Source: Boesenbergia rotunda
Taxonomy: Eukaryota; Streptophyta; Magnoliopsida; Zingiberales; Zingiberaceae
DNA: 64,000 nt
Reading direction: 5' to 3'
NCBI GenBank assembly: GCA_024364735.1
Contig: JAGFNQ010001190.1
Location: forward strand, 310,001-374,000
Part shown: one piece after another, positions 33,184-45,612 of the stretch
How positions within the stretch are numbered: the first letter of the stretch is position 1
Layout of the letters: each line of letters opens with the position of its first letter
Notes under the pieces: model-generated
Told to the model about the DNA's origin: nothing
The model's database searches: none
What the model saw: the letters and a program-made list of their open reading frames with translations, nothing else
Program-made: the position numbers and the translations under genes

Positions 33184-33524
33184 CATAGCGCAATTCAACT
33201 CCTTGTCATCGAGGTAATTAGACTAGACTACCAAGTAGTAGTCATGGTGCATATTGTTCGAAGGGGAATCAATTCATGTTGTTTGAAGAGGCTCTTAATT
33301 TATAAAGAATTAATTTATTACTTCCTTATCAAAATGTTACACATTTATTTATAAATTAAATGCTCAAGATGTTTTTTTTACCAATTAAAAATTAATTATA
33401 ATAACTCTCTAAATCTAAATAAAATAGAGTAATTTATTTAGTCTAATTAAATTACATACTCTAAAAATAATTGGAAAAATAATAAAATTATAAATTGAAG
33501 GAGTAATTTGAATAATTCATACAG

Positions 33525-33532
33525 TATATAAG
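33525..33532 (+). promoter_or_regulatory. Candidate TATA box of GID2
   Basis: TATATAAG lies about 135 bp upstream of the GID2 ATG, followed by a purine-rich leader (AGAGGAGAGAAGGCAGAGG). Position is plausible; not proven. Confidence 0.45.
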
Positions 33533-33662
33533 TTATTTAACATATATTTGGTATCGAAATGGAAAATGGCCGAGCAGAAGCAATAATATAGTATCCTTGT
33601 CAAAGGAATAGTACGATCTCATCAGAGGAGAGAAGGCAGAGGAATCGACCGAGCGAAGGGCG

Positions 33663-34190
33663 ATGAAGAGATGCGCGATCGACGGATCAGCCGACGAGGG
33701 GAAGCAAAAGCGGCTCAGATCGGCCGGAGGAGAGGCGGATCGGGATCGGGATCGGGCCATTCTGGTGCCGGAGCTCGGCGAGGACCTGGTGCTCGAGGTG
33801 CTCAAGCGGGCGGAGGCGCACACGGTGGGGAGGGCGGCGTGCGTGTGCCGGATCTGGAGGCGTCTCGCGGAGGACGATCGGCTCTGGGAGGCGGTGTGCA
33901 CCCGCGACTGGGTCAAGCTCCCCTACAGCGAGATGCAGCTCCGCTCCGTAGTGCTCGCCCTCGGCGGCTTCCGCCGCCTCCACTCTCTCTTCATCCTCCC
34001 TCTCCTAGGGCATCGCCCGGCGGCCGCTTCCCCATCTCTCGCCCTACCTTCAGCGTCGCCCATATCCCGCCGGCCTAATTCACGAATGGGCAAGGACGAG
34101 GTCCAGCTCTCGCTGGCTCTCCTCTCCCTAAACTTCTTCGGAAAACTAAATTCTAAAAGCAACCGAGGCGGCGCCGGCGGAGGTAGCTGA
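33663..34190 (+). CDS. GID2: F-box protein GID2/SLEEPY1-like
   Basis: Single exon, 175 residues, GC-rich. The F-box (about residues 38-79: LGEDLVLEVLKRAEAHTVGR, AACVCRIWRRLAEDDRLWEA) is followed by the family's GGF block (LRSVVLALGGFRRLHSLFI, 93-111) and the C-terminal LSL block (DEVQLSLALLSLNFFGKL, 145-162). This order matches rice GID2 and Arabidopsis SLY1, the SCF subunits that bind DELLA repressors and direct their gibberellin-triggered ubiquitination, acting in the nucleus. Length is close to the family (150-210). The ATG at 33663 is chosen because it gives a basic N-terminus and a full F-box. Overlapping frames on both strands are GC-driven shadows. No intron is expected in this family. 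Confidence 0.93.
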   Translation: MKRCAIDGSADEGKQKRLRSAGGEADRDRDRAILVPELGEDLVLEVLKRAEAHTVGRAACVCRIWRRLAEDDRLWEAVCTRDWVKLPYSEMQLRSVVLALGGFRRLHSLFILPLLGHRPAAASPSLALPSASPISRRPNSRMGKDEVQLSLALLSLNFFGKLNSKSNRGGAGGGS

Positions 34191-34835
34191 ATTCGCTCTA
34201 ATCCCCTTCTAAAAATCCGATTTTTATCGCTTTTAGACGCTACGTACGACTGGATCTTTATCAAGTTCTTCTACTCATCTCGCTGTTGTTTTGTCTCACT
34301 GTTCAAATATCATCGCCCAAAAACTGGTTGCAAATTGTTGATGAGAATTCCAGGAACTCGAGGAATCATTCAGAGAAGTTACAGTGGATGCCCGAAGAGC
34401 AAGGAAACGTGAGAAAAAAAAAAGAAGGTTTTTTCTTCTTTCTTTAATTCGTTGCAGTTGGAGTGTTGCAGAGTGGTGGACAGGGGGGTTTGCAGTGGCA
34501 TTGCGTGGTTGGCTTGTAGTGCTTGCTGAGGACAAAGCATGGCGGCACAAACGACAAGCACTTGGTCGCTTGCAAGTCTAATGTATTTTGGTTAAACGCA
34601 AAAAAAATTAATGTTAAAGGTGGTTGAGTAAGTTGGTGCAAATTCGGGTGTCCGGTGTATGAAATTTTTATCAATGCAAATTTCAGATAGGGATCTATCG
34701 TATAATTTTATATTGTTCTACGGTATAATAAAATCGAAAAATTATTCATCTATGTGATTTAATCATAGGAGTATCTGAATAACTCTCTCAGATCATCTCT
34801 CACCAAACTCTTTTGCATTATAATCAGTCCTCACG

Positions 34836-35010
34836 GGTTGACTCGATTGGTAAAGTGTCTGACCGTTTATTCTGAAAGTCTCAGATTCAAGAGTCGTCAG
34901 TTGCATGCGGGATAAAAATTTAATCTACTAGCTTAAATTCTCTCAGCTCCGTACATCTAATTCGAATAGTAAAATCGTGATTTATTTTTATCTGAATACT
35001 CATAAGGTAA
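34836..35010 (+). mobile_element. tRNA-derived SINE-like element
   Basis: GGTTGACTCGATTGGTAAAG resembles a pol III box A, followed about 45 bases later by CAGATTCAAGAGTCG, a degenerate box B, then unrelated AT-rich body. Boundaries are uncertain; no target duplication was found. Confidence 0.4.
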
Positions 35011-35587
35011 AGATACAGTTTCCTTTGCACTATAATCATGTGATGATTTTGATTTTTTAATTTATTTCTTTCCGAGGGTGTGAGGGAATCGTGTGGGCCG
35101 TAGTAGGATGGATTTGACCTTTTTCACAGTATTGTAATTTTATTCTACTTTAAAATTTAAATATATGAACTCTAAATTAAACAGTAATGTTATTTATTTT
35201 GTCTTAGATAATAGTGTAGACGTGGAGCAGTACAGTGTAGCAGCAGTAAAGTGTCTTTTTATTGGCTAGAGACGAATCATTCGCCCATGTGCTCCCGCTA
35301 ATTCATTTCATGAACAGAAAAAATAAATTATAAAAATTAATAATTCAGATATTATAACTAACACATAGAAAGGATATACTGATTTTATTAGAATTTAATC
35401 CTAAAACTCTTGTTAATAATATTTATATATTAATCATCAGTTTTTTATTATCTTTTTAATTTCCTAAGTATAAAGATTTTGTCGCAACATCAATAAATTA
35501 ATGAATGAATTTAACTAAATGAGCGATCAATTTAAAAACGTCGATATGATAAATCATCTCAGGTGTGCAAGTTATCATCTGTGTGCA

Positions 35588-35592
<5 letters not shown>

Positions 35593-35634
<42 letters not shown>
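35593..35634. repeat. (TA)n microsatellite
   Basis: About 20 uninterrupted TA dinucleotides. Confidence 0.95.
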
Positions 35635-35639
<5 letters not shown>

Positions 35640-36776
35640 ATATTTTGAGAATGAAAAAAATAGACAAAAATTTTTTTTTGCCTTATTTTATTTTAGTTTT
35701 GAACAAAAACATTAAGATATTTTACTAGAACACCTTAATAATACAAAACAAATTACTTGGGGAGCTTTGAAATCAGTTTCATTAAGATGTTTTGAGTTAA
35801 AATAATGACATTAAATGAAAAGGGTGAATTATTATTATTATTATTATTGTTGTTGTTATTGTTATTATTAAAAGAGTATTTATTTGAAAAAAAAATAAAA
35901 ATGATATTTTACTTATAATTTTTTATTTTTTTATTCTTAGTTGATCTAATTATATAAATTTGGATTGTCAATTTAATCATCTTGGAGTAACTTTATTTAA
36001 AGTAATTTCGACATTTTATACCCTTACTTCTTTAATGGTTCATCAGTCAAATTCATTTAAAATTGAACCAAACTATTAAACACAATGTTAATTTAAGTTG
36101 GACTCGTCGGACTAACCTATTTCGTAAATAATTTAAGTGGATTAGCCTATCTAATCTGTAACTCGTCTTGGATTAGATTAGAAATTCCCAACCTGCCAAA
36201 ATGAAAGATTTACTCGCTCCGCCCCGCTTTGCCAAATGGTCAGTCCCCCAAGGGTCAATCTGCCCAACCTCATGGCAACCTATCTGTAGCTTTAATAGAA
36301 ACATTCTTAATGTATTTATGCTTTCATATTTAAATTTAATATTATAAATTGAGAATAATGAATTTTTAAACTAGTAAATATTTGATAAAATTTATCACAA
36401 ACTCATTTAAGGCCTTGAATAATGATATTCACTAATCATTGCCATCAATGAGTTCTTAAAAATCTCTGGATTCAAAAAATATCAAACTTTTACATTTTTA
36501 AATAGTGTAGATCTATTAGCTAGTTCCATCCAAAATTGATTGATGAATCTAGAGAATTCCAAATCACTTAAAACCAAAATCAATGTATTCCTAAATGCCT
36601 TTTTAATGTATTCATGCCATCCCATCAAATCTAAATTTGATAGTATAAATTGAGAACGGTGAATTTTTAAACTTGTAAAGGCATGATAAAATTTGTCGCA
36701 AACTTATTGTAAGGCTTAGGACAATGATACTCACCAACTAGCACCACTAATGGAATTTTTAGGATTCTTCTTATTA

Positions 36777-37101
36777 GGGAGTGTTTAGTTTATTTCATTT
36801 TCTATTTTTATTTTTTAGAAAATCACGTATTTTTTCATTTTTTGAAAAATGACTTTATTTCATTCTCTAGTTTTACAGAAAATGTTGGCGTTTGGTAAGC
36901 TTATTTTTCATTTTCATTTTCGGTAGAAAATGTGATTTTCTGGAAAACATGTTTGGTTTGCATTTTCCAGCCTTGTTTTCTAGAAAAAGATATAGCATTT
37001 TCTGAAAAACTAGAGAATGAAAGAAAGTCATTTTCCAGAAAATGAAAAATACGATTTTCTGAAAAAATGAAAATAGTAAATGGAGCAAACCAAACACCCA
37101 C
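36777..37101. mobile_element. Foldback Tourist-like MITE
   Basis: Ends GGGAGTGTTTAGTTT and, reversed, GTGGGTGTTTGGTTT, with TTA on both sides (36774-36776 and 37102-37104). The arms are long: the left ATTTCATTCTCTAGTTTT stretch has its complement near 37010-37080, so most of the element folds back. The TTA duplication suggests PIF/Harbinger Tourist-type. Part of it recurs at 62858. A Phe/Lys-rich minus-strand frame here is an artefact. Confidence 0.7.
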
Positions 37102-38012
37102 TTATATTTTTTTTCTGGAAAATAAGTCTGAAAAATATAAATCAAATATGTTTTTTGGAAAATCATATTTTCTATAGAAAATGAAAATAAAAAATAAGCA
37201 TACCAAATGCGTAAACTTTTAAAATTTTGAACGTCAATCAGCTAGTTTTATTTAAAACTATCTAATGGAATTAGAAAACTTCAAATCACTTAAAATTAAA
37301 ATGTATTCACGAAAATCTCCTTAATATATTTATACTCTCAAATTCGATAACGTAAGGCGAGAATATTAAAATTTTAAATTGATAGAATAAAAATTTAAAT
37401 ATGTGCTCTCAATTTAATTTATTATTCTCACTATCAAATTTAAATTCAAAGGAATAAACATATTAAAGAGTTTTTTAAAAGTATATTACTTTTGATTTGA
37501 ATTATTCCGAGTTTTCGAATTTCATCCGTCAATTTTGAAGAACTAACTTATGAATATATTGAGCAAAGGAGGAGTATTTTGAAAATAAGTTATGATTTAA
37601 GTATTATTAAAATTGACTATGTAACGCGGACGATATTGACATAAAAAATGATAGACAACGTAAATTTTCAATATGAAATTTAACATGAATAACATGACAC
37701 CTCAATTATAGCGATCCTCGACGAGTTTACCATGCCCTTCAGATTATAGTTTTATTTGGAGCGACGATCGGAGGCTGTCATTGTTGTCCAAGCGATAATA
37801 GAACATGTACATAAAAAATGCCAAGTTATTTACATTAAATTTCACGCTCTTAATAGTAGCTCATTTGAAATTTACTTATTTTACTACTAATATAATTTTT
37901 GTCAAATCAACTCTTAAAGGCATACACAAATATTTTGATTAAAAAAATTAAAAGTGGGATATTATTTTAATATTTTTGAACTGGACACTTTTTTATAATA
38001 ATATTCTGTCAA
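36777..38012 (+). repeat. Dispersed repeat, copy 1 (partner at 62858-64000)
   Basis: Collinear with the end of the window in the same orientation, for example through TTTAAAATTTTGAACG, TATTTATACTCTCA and GAATTATTCCGAG. Relative to copy 2 it carries extra sequence at about 36885-37100 and 37636-37866, and lacks the MITE found in copy 2. No coding frame. Confidence 0.85.
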
Positions 38013-38222
38013 AATAATTTAACAATTAAAAAATAAACATATTACAATTTAAAATATAAATATTTGTGAAATTGTAAATTGATAGGGCAGTTGTGGACTA
38101 ATGATCCGCTGGACACGTTTAGCTCTGTCAGTGGTCGAGACTCTGCATCGTGACTGGGATGAAACAGGTGAAAATCAGTAGTCGTCTCGTCGTGGAGTGC
38201 TAGCGAAGCCGCCCTTGCGCTG

Positions 38223-41200
38223 ATGTTCGAGCTCGTCCGCCTGTGGCGGCGCGGCTGCTCCTCGCCACCTTCGGTCCCCGCCAAACTCCTCTCTTCCGTT
38301 CTTTTGCGATCATCGCACTCCGCGAGCTCTGCGTCTCCCACGGCCGAAGAGGGCAAGCGTACGAGGCCGAAGAGGGAATGGCGCACCCTCCCCCCATTTG
38401 CGCCTCCTGTCGATGCCGCTGCGGTCGGGAAAGAGCTATCCGGCCTCCTACCTCCCGCCGTGACCGAATCCATGACGGCCTTGAAGTGGGTTCGCCGCTG
38501 CTGCCCGGACCTCCCGATGTCCCTTGTTCAGAAGCTCTTCCGGCAGAGACAGGTCGCCCGCCCTCCGCCTGTTTGATCAAATGCCTAACTGAGTTCGTGA
38601 TCTTGTATTTCCCGGCTGAAAAAATTTCCTTTGTTGCAGGTCCGGAAAAGGGTGTCTTCTGAAATTGAACCTCTTAGTAATGCTGATCATCCTGAACAGG
38701 GCCGATTTAAAAGGGTCAGTATTATTAACTTCTCAATTCGTTTTCTGTTAGTTTTCAATCCTAAAGGATTCATTCTTTAACTTATTTCAAGGTTTCAGCC
38801 AAAGAATCTATGATCCTTGGAGAAGTTATCCAATTAACTGTAACCTTGCAAAAGCTTACCAACGAGAGAAGTGGCAGGTTCAAGTATAATGATGCTGAAA
38901 TCAACTTTGTTCGTAGTCTTGAACTATACAAGGTTCAATTTTTTGTTGCTACCTTAATCTAGTGAGGTACTATTTTACTTCAAACTACTTGAATTGTATT
39001 ATTATGAGACTTGCAGGATGAAGCTATTATTGTGGTAAATAAACCTCCTGGCTTGCCTACACAGGTAGGTAATTTGGATTTTAAATTTCAAATCGTAAAT
39101 GACAATTATTCTTAGTATGTCATATCCTTGTTTCATAAAGGGCGGTGTAGGTATTAAATATAGTGTGGATGAACTTGCTGCAAATTGCTTGGAGTATGAG
39201 GGTTCTGAACCACCTAGACTGGTGAGTCTCAAATTGCTTGGAGTAAACTACTACTCAGATGACTGAATTTGGTTTATTTGTATAGATATTATCAAGAATA
39301 CCAATCTCCTTCAAAATGTTAAGCACATCGGTTCACTGTTTTTTTTTTATATCCAGCACTTAGGCTCTTAAATAAGTCATAGGGTACTCGTTCTATTTTT
39401 TTTAAAAATTCTAAATCAGGAAGTTATGTGATGCTTACATAACCTGGGTAAGTGTTGTGTTCCAGATTGACTAAGTCCAGTATATCATTCTTCAGCATTT
39501 TATATCTTCATTCGTACAAGCTTAGAAGAGAAATTACAGTTGCCCTGTCAATAGTCAAAGCTTTTGAAGCTCCAAGCCATGATTGTTCTTGAGTCTAGTT
39601 GGTACATGCTCATTAATCTAGTCGAAGCTTTTGAAGCTTTACTTGCTATTATTTCTTCACTTGCATTTCTAGTGAAGGGAAGATTGTTCTCGAGTCTAGT
39701 TGGTACATGCTCATTAGTCTTCTGTACTTCGCGCTGTGCTTTTTTTTCCATGACACTTAATGTATATTGAACAGAAAATTAAGTTGTAAGCATAATCAGT
39801 GATTTAATGCAATCTGTTTTAACAATGCAACCATGCTTACAGGAGAGACTTCAATTACTGAAATGTTCTCTATGCAGGTACATAGACTTGATAGAGATAG
39901 TAGTGGCGTTCTTGTCCTTGGTAGAACTCAAAATAGCACAGCTGTTCTCCATTCTCTCTTCCGCGAGAAAACTTCTGGAGCATTGTCTAATGTAAGCAAT
40001 CTTCCCTGATAGATTCAAATAAAGGATGTCCACTGAAACAAATATTGGGCTTTTGGTTTACGTTTAATTCTAAGAAGAATTTCTAACCGTGCTTAACTTC
40101 TATGCCTCAAGGATATCACTGGTACCCAAAGAGCAATGCAAAGGAAGTACTTGGCTCTTGTTATTGGAACTCCAAGATACTCACGGGGCTTGATATCTGT
40201 TCCACTAGCAAAGGTCAAATTGTAGATCAGAAAGTTTACTTGGCTTTTTCCATTATTGGCTAAAATTTTGAAAACAAACATAATAGATTTTTAAAATTAT
40301 TTTTAATATGGTTGTCTTGAATTATCAGTTGAGCATTCATGGGCATACTATAAAGACTAATGGTAATACTAGCATAATTGCCTTTGAAGACATTAAAATC
40401 CCAGTTCCAAAACTTGATGAAATGTGTGTGTGCGTGCGCGTGCGCATATATATATATATATATATATATACTTTTGAAAATGGTAAGAGTAAGTCAAGGC
40501 GGCTTACTCGATATTTAAATAGTAAATATATTATTGTGAAAGCTGTTTCATAAGCTCCTTGCTTTCTATTGTATGTTAAATAGATGCTACGTCTAGACAA
40601 TCTTAGATCTTTGGTTTGTTTCAGATAGCACTGGAAGATGGCAAGTCAGAGAGAATAGTCATTGCAGATAGAAAGTCCACAACTTCAATGCATGCTTTGA
40701 CAGAGTATAAAATGATTGGATTTTCAAATCAAGGTAGAGATTGACTTTCCCAAACTTCTACAAGATTATATTACCTTCTTTCTTACATTAGTTACGATCT
40801 GGTATAGGTTATGTAAAATGGTTATGAATTCCATGCATGTACTTCATTGCTTGCATTAATGCGTCGTAATGTAAAGTTGATTAAGAAGATTTATGTTTGA
40901 TTGCCTGGTTGATGGAATACCTCAATGTGTATGAATAGATGGTACTTATTTCTAGGCAAATAATTACTGAAGTCTCAATTATTATTTTTATTTGAAAGTG
41001 AACACATATAATACGAATCCTAAGCCCATAGTAGTGCTTGTTGTAAAAGTTCCTGTAGTTGAATGTAACCGATTGCCCTTTGATATATTGTAGAAGAAAA
41101 CTAGCTTTAACTGATTATTCATGCGCAGGGAAAATAATAGCACGCTTAAGGAAAATGAAGTGATGTATTCCATTTGAGTAAAGCTGAAATTCTAATGACA

Positions 41201-41793
41201 AACTAATGCAATGCCCTTGCGGAACTTATTTTGCTCTATAGTGCCGAAGACATTGATGTTCTCGTGCTCTGTGATCAAAGTATGTTTATGTTCCATCAAT
41301 CATACTGTTACTCGCTTGTATGCAGGCTTTACATGGCTGGAGCTCTTTCCCCTAACTGGAAGAAAGCATCAGGTGGAGAGTTGTATGCTAAAAACTTTGA
41401 TATTTGTGAATGTAACTAATTCATTCTTCATCGCAGCTCCGCGTTCACTGTGCTGATTTCTTAGGAACACCCATAGTTGGAGATTACAAGTACGGTAGGC
41501 GAGAAAACATGAAGTTGGAACCCATTCACTTGCCTCAGTCAGTAACTAAGTCTGAAGATATTCCTAAAGAAAAGCTTCCATTTGGCCTCAATTTGAATGG
41601 TGGAAGCATCTCAGACAAATCGCTTCGCATGCATCTGCACTGCAAACAAATGGTGTTGCCTAATGTTTCAATCGCGTTGCAGCAGCTGCAATGTAAAGAT
41701 CACGATTTCTCACAAGTTGAGAAGCTTAATATAGTTGCTCCATTGCCACCGCATATGCAAAAGAGTTGGGAAATTTTGAATTCGTTAGCGTAA
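38223..41793 (+). CDS. RNA pseudouridine synthase, RluA family, mitochondrial-type
   Basis: Ten exons with GT-AG introns: 38223-38552, 38640-38714, 38792-38932, 39017-39064, 39141-39221, 39878-39991, 40112-40213, 40625-40733, 41326-41372, 41437-41793; 467 residues. The Arg/Ser-rich N-terminus (MFELVRLWRRG) looks like a mitochondrial presequence. An S4-like segment (WVRRCCPDLPMSLVQKLFRQ, about 88-107) precedes the catalytic domain. IIVVNKPPGLPTQ and the signature HRLDRDSSGVLVLGRT (227-242) mark the family; Asp230 is the expected catalytic residue. Later blocks RKYLALVIGTPRYSRG, ELFPLTGRKHQ and LRVHCADFLGTPIVGD complete the fold. It should convert uridine to pseudouridine in organellar RNA. It most resembles plant RNA pseudouridine synthase 3/4, but I cannot separate the two. 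AATAAA at 42047 is a candidate polyadenylation signal. Confidence 0.9.
40424..40471. repeat. GT/GC-TA compound microsatellite in intron 7
   Basis: GTGTGTGTGCGTGCGCGTGCGC followed by a (AT)n run of about 12 units, inside intron 7 of the pseudouridine synthase gene. Confidence 0.9.
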
Positions 41794-42059
41794 CTTGTCG
41801 GCTAAAGATACATAAGTTATGAAGAATTTAGGATCTGAAAGAAAGAGAATTTGCTTCTTTCAGCTAGCAAAGGAATGAAAATCAGTTCTGAAAAACAGAA
41901 TGCTTTCAGCTTAGTTTCTGAAGCCAAGAGATTGGCAAAAACTAGAAGGTAGATATAGACAGAAAGATTGGGAATTGCAATGTATTCATTGTTTTTGTAT
42001 GAGCAATGGAGCTTGATTTACATTTTTTGATTCCTCGAAACTCTTAAATAAAACTTTAT

Positions 42060-43155
42060 ATGATTTTCTCCTGGAGGAAAGTTAGCAATTAGATGAGTGG
42101 TGGAGGTGGCCACCCAAGGTATTGTTTGGGAAAGAAATTGTCAACCCAAGATAGCTATGATTTGATTCTTGGTCCTGTTTAAGAATTAAGAAGGTCCTTC
42201 CGTAAAGACTGAATAAGCTCAGATGATTTATCCTCTTCACTAAGATGAAGACTTCACCCATCATGAAAAGAAATTGTCATTATTTTTCCACATCGTCATA
42301 GATTTTTATTAAAATAGTAAAAAAGAAGTTTCTTTTCCCTCTATTATAAATTTAATTTTTAGAAACTTTTTTTCTTGATCTTCTTCTTAGTTGTTATAAA
42401 TTATCATGACTACATAATTATAATAGTTGCTATAAGTGTAGTAGTTATGATTTGGTAATTATTTGATACAGGTCCAACCTATAAAGCTTATTATGACATA
42501 ATTGTCAAGTTTTAGCGTTTAAATTTTTTTTAGAGCTTTTTTTTAGGAGTTTTTATTTTTAAAGCATTTAGAGTAATTTTAGTATATCTGATATTTATAG
42601 AAGAAGATTTATTTTGATTCTTATCTTATTTTTGGTTAAGATCGTTTAGTGATGTACTTTCTTTCAGAAAAAAAAAATCTAATTTTATTTTTTACAATAT
42701 TAAAATTAATATCTTTTAATTATAATTTCGTGATATAATTAAATCAAAGACTTATTTAGATGTTGAGGATCATCTAATATTCATAATAAATTTTTTTATT
42801 ATGGTAAAATTCGGAGAGCGTTGTGCTTTTTTTTTATTTTACAAGAATGTTCTACTTATTTTTCCTTCTCGGTGGTCCATAAGATAAGCACTATTCTACC
42901 CATCATCACTATTATAATTACAAATTTATAGTAATTATGATTTCGTAATTATTATAATATAAAACTGATTAGTATTATTAGAAATAAATATGATTTTGTA
43001 GGAACTACCATAATATGATGTTGATCTTTTGTTAATCAATATTGAGTAGTGTTGAAAGATAAAACATCTATATTACAAAAGCTATTAACTATAATTACTA
43101 CAAATTATTATTAGTATTGATCAAAATCAAATGTTACTTATGGTACTAAATTATT
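42060..43155. other. Intergenic, AT-rich
   Basis: No gene, RNA or intact element seen beyond the 3' end of the pseudouridine synthase gene. Confidence 0.5.
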
Positions 43156-43159
43156 TCTT

Positions 43160-43410
43160 AAGCACCTCACCTGGGTGCTCGGATACTAACTTCCATCAAG
43201 CAAATCACCTTGGTGCTCGGATATCAACTCCTACTGAGCACTTGAAGTTGCTTTGATACTAGTTCCTATTGAGCTCCTAGGCTCGGTGCTCGGATACCAA
43301 CTCCTACCGAGCATATGAACTTAGTGCTCGGATACTAGTGGTTAGTGCTTGGATACTAGCTTCCATCAAGCACCTAAACTCAGTATTCAAACCTAGCTCC
43401 ATGATGACCT
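43160..43410. repeat. Degenerate tandem array with GTGCTCGGATAC
   Basis: Five or six diverged units of about 45 bp containing GTGCTCGGATAC, AACTCCTAC and GAGCACCT-type words. Probably the remnant of an LTR array. No coding sense. Confidence 0.7.
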
Positions 43411-44446
43411 ACTAACGAATACATGACATCTTCTAAATGGAAAAAAAATAATGAATCAAGTAATAGACAAATCTGGAGCAATCGACCCAACTCCACGGAA
43501 GATTTTCACCGGCCGCTAGAGTGGAGAAGCTAGTAATGGTTGTCAGAAATGGCTCCTTAATTGTCTTCCTATGAATACCTAGCGCTCGACGAATGGAGAA
43601 ACAACTAATGATTGTTTGATTTAGTTTCCTGATTATTTTTCTATGAATACGTGACAATTGATGAATGAAGAGACAATTAATAATTATTAGATCTAATTTC
43701 CTCATCGGTTTACACGAGGACAATGGAGGAACTCGCTACATCTAACATAAATATGTTCTTCTGGTAGTTATATAATCACGGGGGAGGATAGCTCATAGAT
43801 ATGATTTTTCTTCTGGCTCGCAGAGGTGATTCTTTTTCATGAAGCATCCCTCTTTTTCAATTTTTCTTCTTCTTCTCATTTCACATCTCTACTTATCTTA
43901 GAATGCTCCTATCGATGACTATGCTGGTAAACCCGCCTAACTCCTAACCTGTGTTACTTTTCAAGTCACCGAATTTCACGAGTTTAGAGGACGATCTACT
44001 TATATGGAGATGAGTCCAAACAAATAAAAATGAATACCATCAATTACTCTAAATGATGGGTATTGATCAGAAATGAAGGGCTATTAGAATATAACTTGTT
44101 AATTTCATCAGAATTGAAGTGTACAGGCTAGTCATGAATAGATAAAAAATGTGACCATATAATAAATAATAAATGTGATGGGCATGAAGTACCCTTTTTA
44201 ATAATTCTTCCAGAAAGGAATGACGATGAGTCACCGAGATGCAGCTCATGAGGATGACGATAAAGAGAAGACGATCACGCCTTACAAGATCAATACGAGC
44301 ATTAATGAGAACACACTGAAAGGTTTTCCGATGGAGGTCACTCCGACGTTTAAGTTAGGAATCACAGTTATCTCATGAGGGCAACGAGGAAGCAGAATTT
44401 TCTTAGGTTTGGAAAACTTATCCTCTTTACCTGGGTGTCGAAGTAC

Positions 44447-44456
44447 TTTATATACC
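44447..44456 (-). promoter_or_regulatory. TATA box of Tat-like LTR
   Basis: GGTATATAAAG on the minus strand, downstream of the CTCCCGAG array in element sense, with about 180 bp between. Confidence 0.45.
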
Positions 44457-44639
44457 TGAGGGCTTGGTCGCTCGTGTCTCCACGTTCTCCTCCACGTTCC
44501 ATAATCGTCGATTACATGATAACTTTTAGGTAACGGTTGCGGCAATTATTAATGTCTTAATTGTCGCATGTAGCGGACAATAATTATTCGACGACTTTCT
44601 GATCTAGAAAGAGGAACGACTATCTAAAGTCTGACTATC

Positions 44640-44930
44640 TGATGTATTGATCTTCGGGCTCCGCTCTTCCGAGTTGGTCTCGGGGTGTCCTCTCACGGGA
44701 TGGCCTCGGGCGCTTGTCCTCCCGAGGTGGTTTGGGAGCCTATGGCCCGGAATGACCTTGGATTCTGTCCTTCCGAGGTGGCCTCGGACGTCTGTCTTCC
44801 CGAGATGGTCTCGGGAGCCTACGACCCGAAATGACCTCGAGGGGCTGTTCTCCTGAAATAGTTTCGGGAGCTCAAGGCCCGACATGACCTCGGGCGTCTA
44901 TCCTCCCGAGGTGGTCTCGTGAGTCCGACC
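44640..44930 (-). repeat. Palindromic array CTCCCGAG-CTCGGGAG
   Basis: Five or six degenerate units of about 40-60 bp containing CCTCGGGCG, CTCCCGAGGTGGTCTCGGGAG-like hairpins (arms CTCCCGAG/CTCGGGAG) and CCCGAAATGACC. Confidence 0.7.
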
Positions 44931-45612
44931 TCGACGGTCGGATTTGATGGACCTTGACACGTAATTTTTTCGTGCCACATATCAAATCTGAGATGCTCAA
45001 CATTATCAATAATAAATTATAAAAGACCCTTTTAATAATAAATTAAAATGGAGGGTTCGTAGGAAGACTACAATGAAAATGGGACTACTACCATAAAAAT
45101 GATACTTTTCAACCGAATCGGGTGCTCCCACTGGACTAATTATTAGTTAATATTACCATTGTAAAATGGGAAAGTCTAGTAAAATTAATATGTCCATTTT
45201 TCTTACTTATTAATTACGATATCCAAATTAATAATTTTTTTAATTTATTTTTTTATTAATTTTGAGTTGAATTAACGGAGATGATAAAAATAAACGACTT
45301 CTCCTCATCCCGAATCGAGCGACTCTATTTCATCAACTTGTCAGCACTCAGCATTGACGAGCACAGTAGTCAAGTCACGATGCGAGTCGCGACCAATTCC
45401 TGGGTGGCGCCGCCGTGCATGTGGTGACCGAGTTCGAGTCGTGGTGTGATTCGCTACATAGACACGGAAGTGGCGTAAATGCCGGATGTCAGAAGTTTTC
45501 CTGTTCTCGATTGGAGTTCCATTTGGAGTCCGCTTCTTCGTCTCGGTGGTGAACGGCGAGGCCTCATCGGATCCCCATCGGCGCCGCCTTTTCCCCGTTC
45601 CGGGCGTCCTGA

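Larger units (their letters stand above)
34200..36770. other. Intergenic, AT-rich, with SINE-like insert
   Basis: No gene is visible. It holds a SINE-like element (34836-35010), an AT microsatellite (35593-35634), a TTA/TTG triplet run (35828-35872), and two copies of a diverged repeat of about 160 bp with period 296 (36303-36470 and 36599-36765), each carrying TTAATGTATT and AAATTGAGAA. AATAAA at 34727 could serve GID2 polyadenylation but is over 500 bp past the stop. Confidence 0.55.
44222..45001 (-). mobile_element. Ty3/gypsy (Tat-like) LTR, partial
   Basis: Minus-strand LTR-like sequence whose start is TGTTGAGCATCTCAGATTTG (45001 leftward). It has a palindromic array at 44640-44930, a TATA box at 44456-44447, and a leader with CGTGATCGTCTTCTC. 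The other boundary is not resolved; 44222 is only where similarity to LTR leader sequence fades. No coding region is attached. Confidence 0.5.

Noticed and set aside
33671..34264. Other long frames overlapping GID2 on both strands
   Set aside because: GC-rich shadow frames; only the 33663 frame shows the F-box, GGF and LSL blocks.
36873..37166. Phe/Lys-rich minus-strand ORF
   Set aside because: It is the foldback arm of a MITE read as protein.
38243..38662. Alternative frames over pseudouridine synthase exon 1
   Set aside because: The exon 1 frame is fixed by in-frame splicing to nine further exons and the conserved domain.
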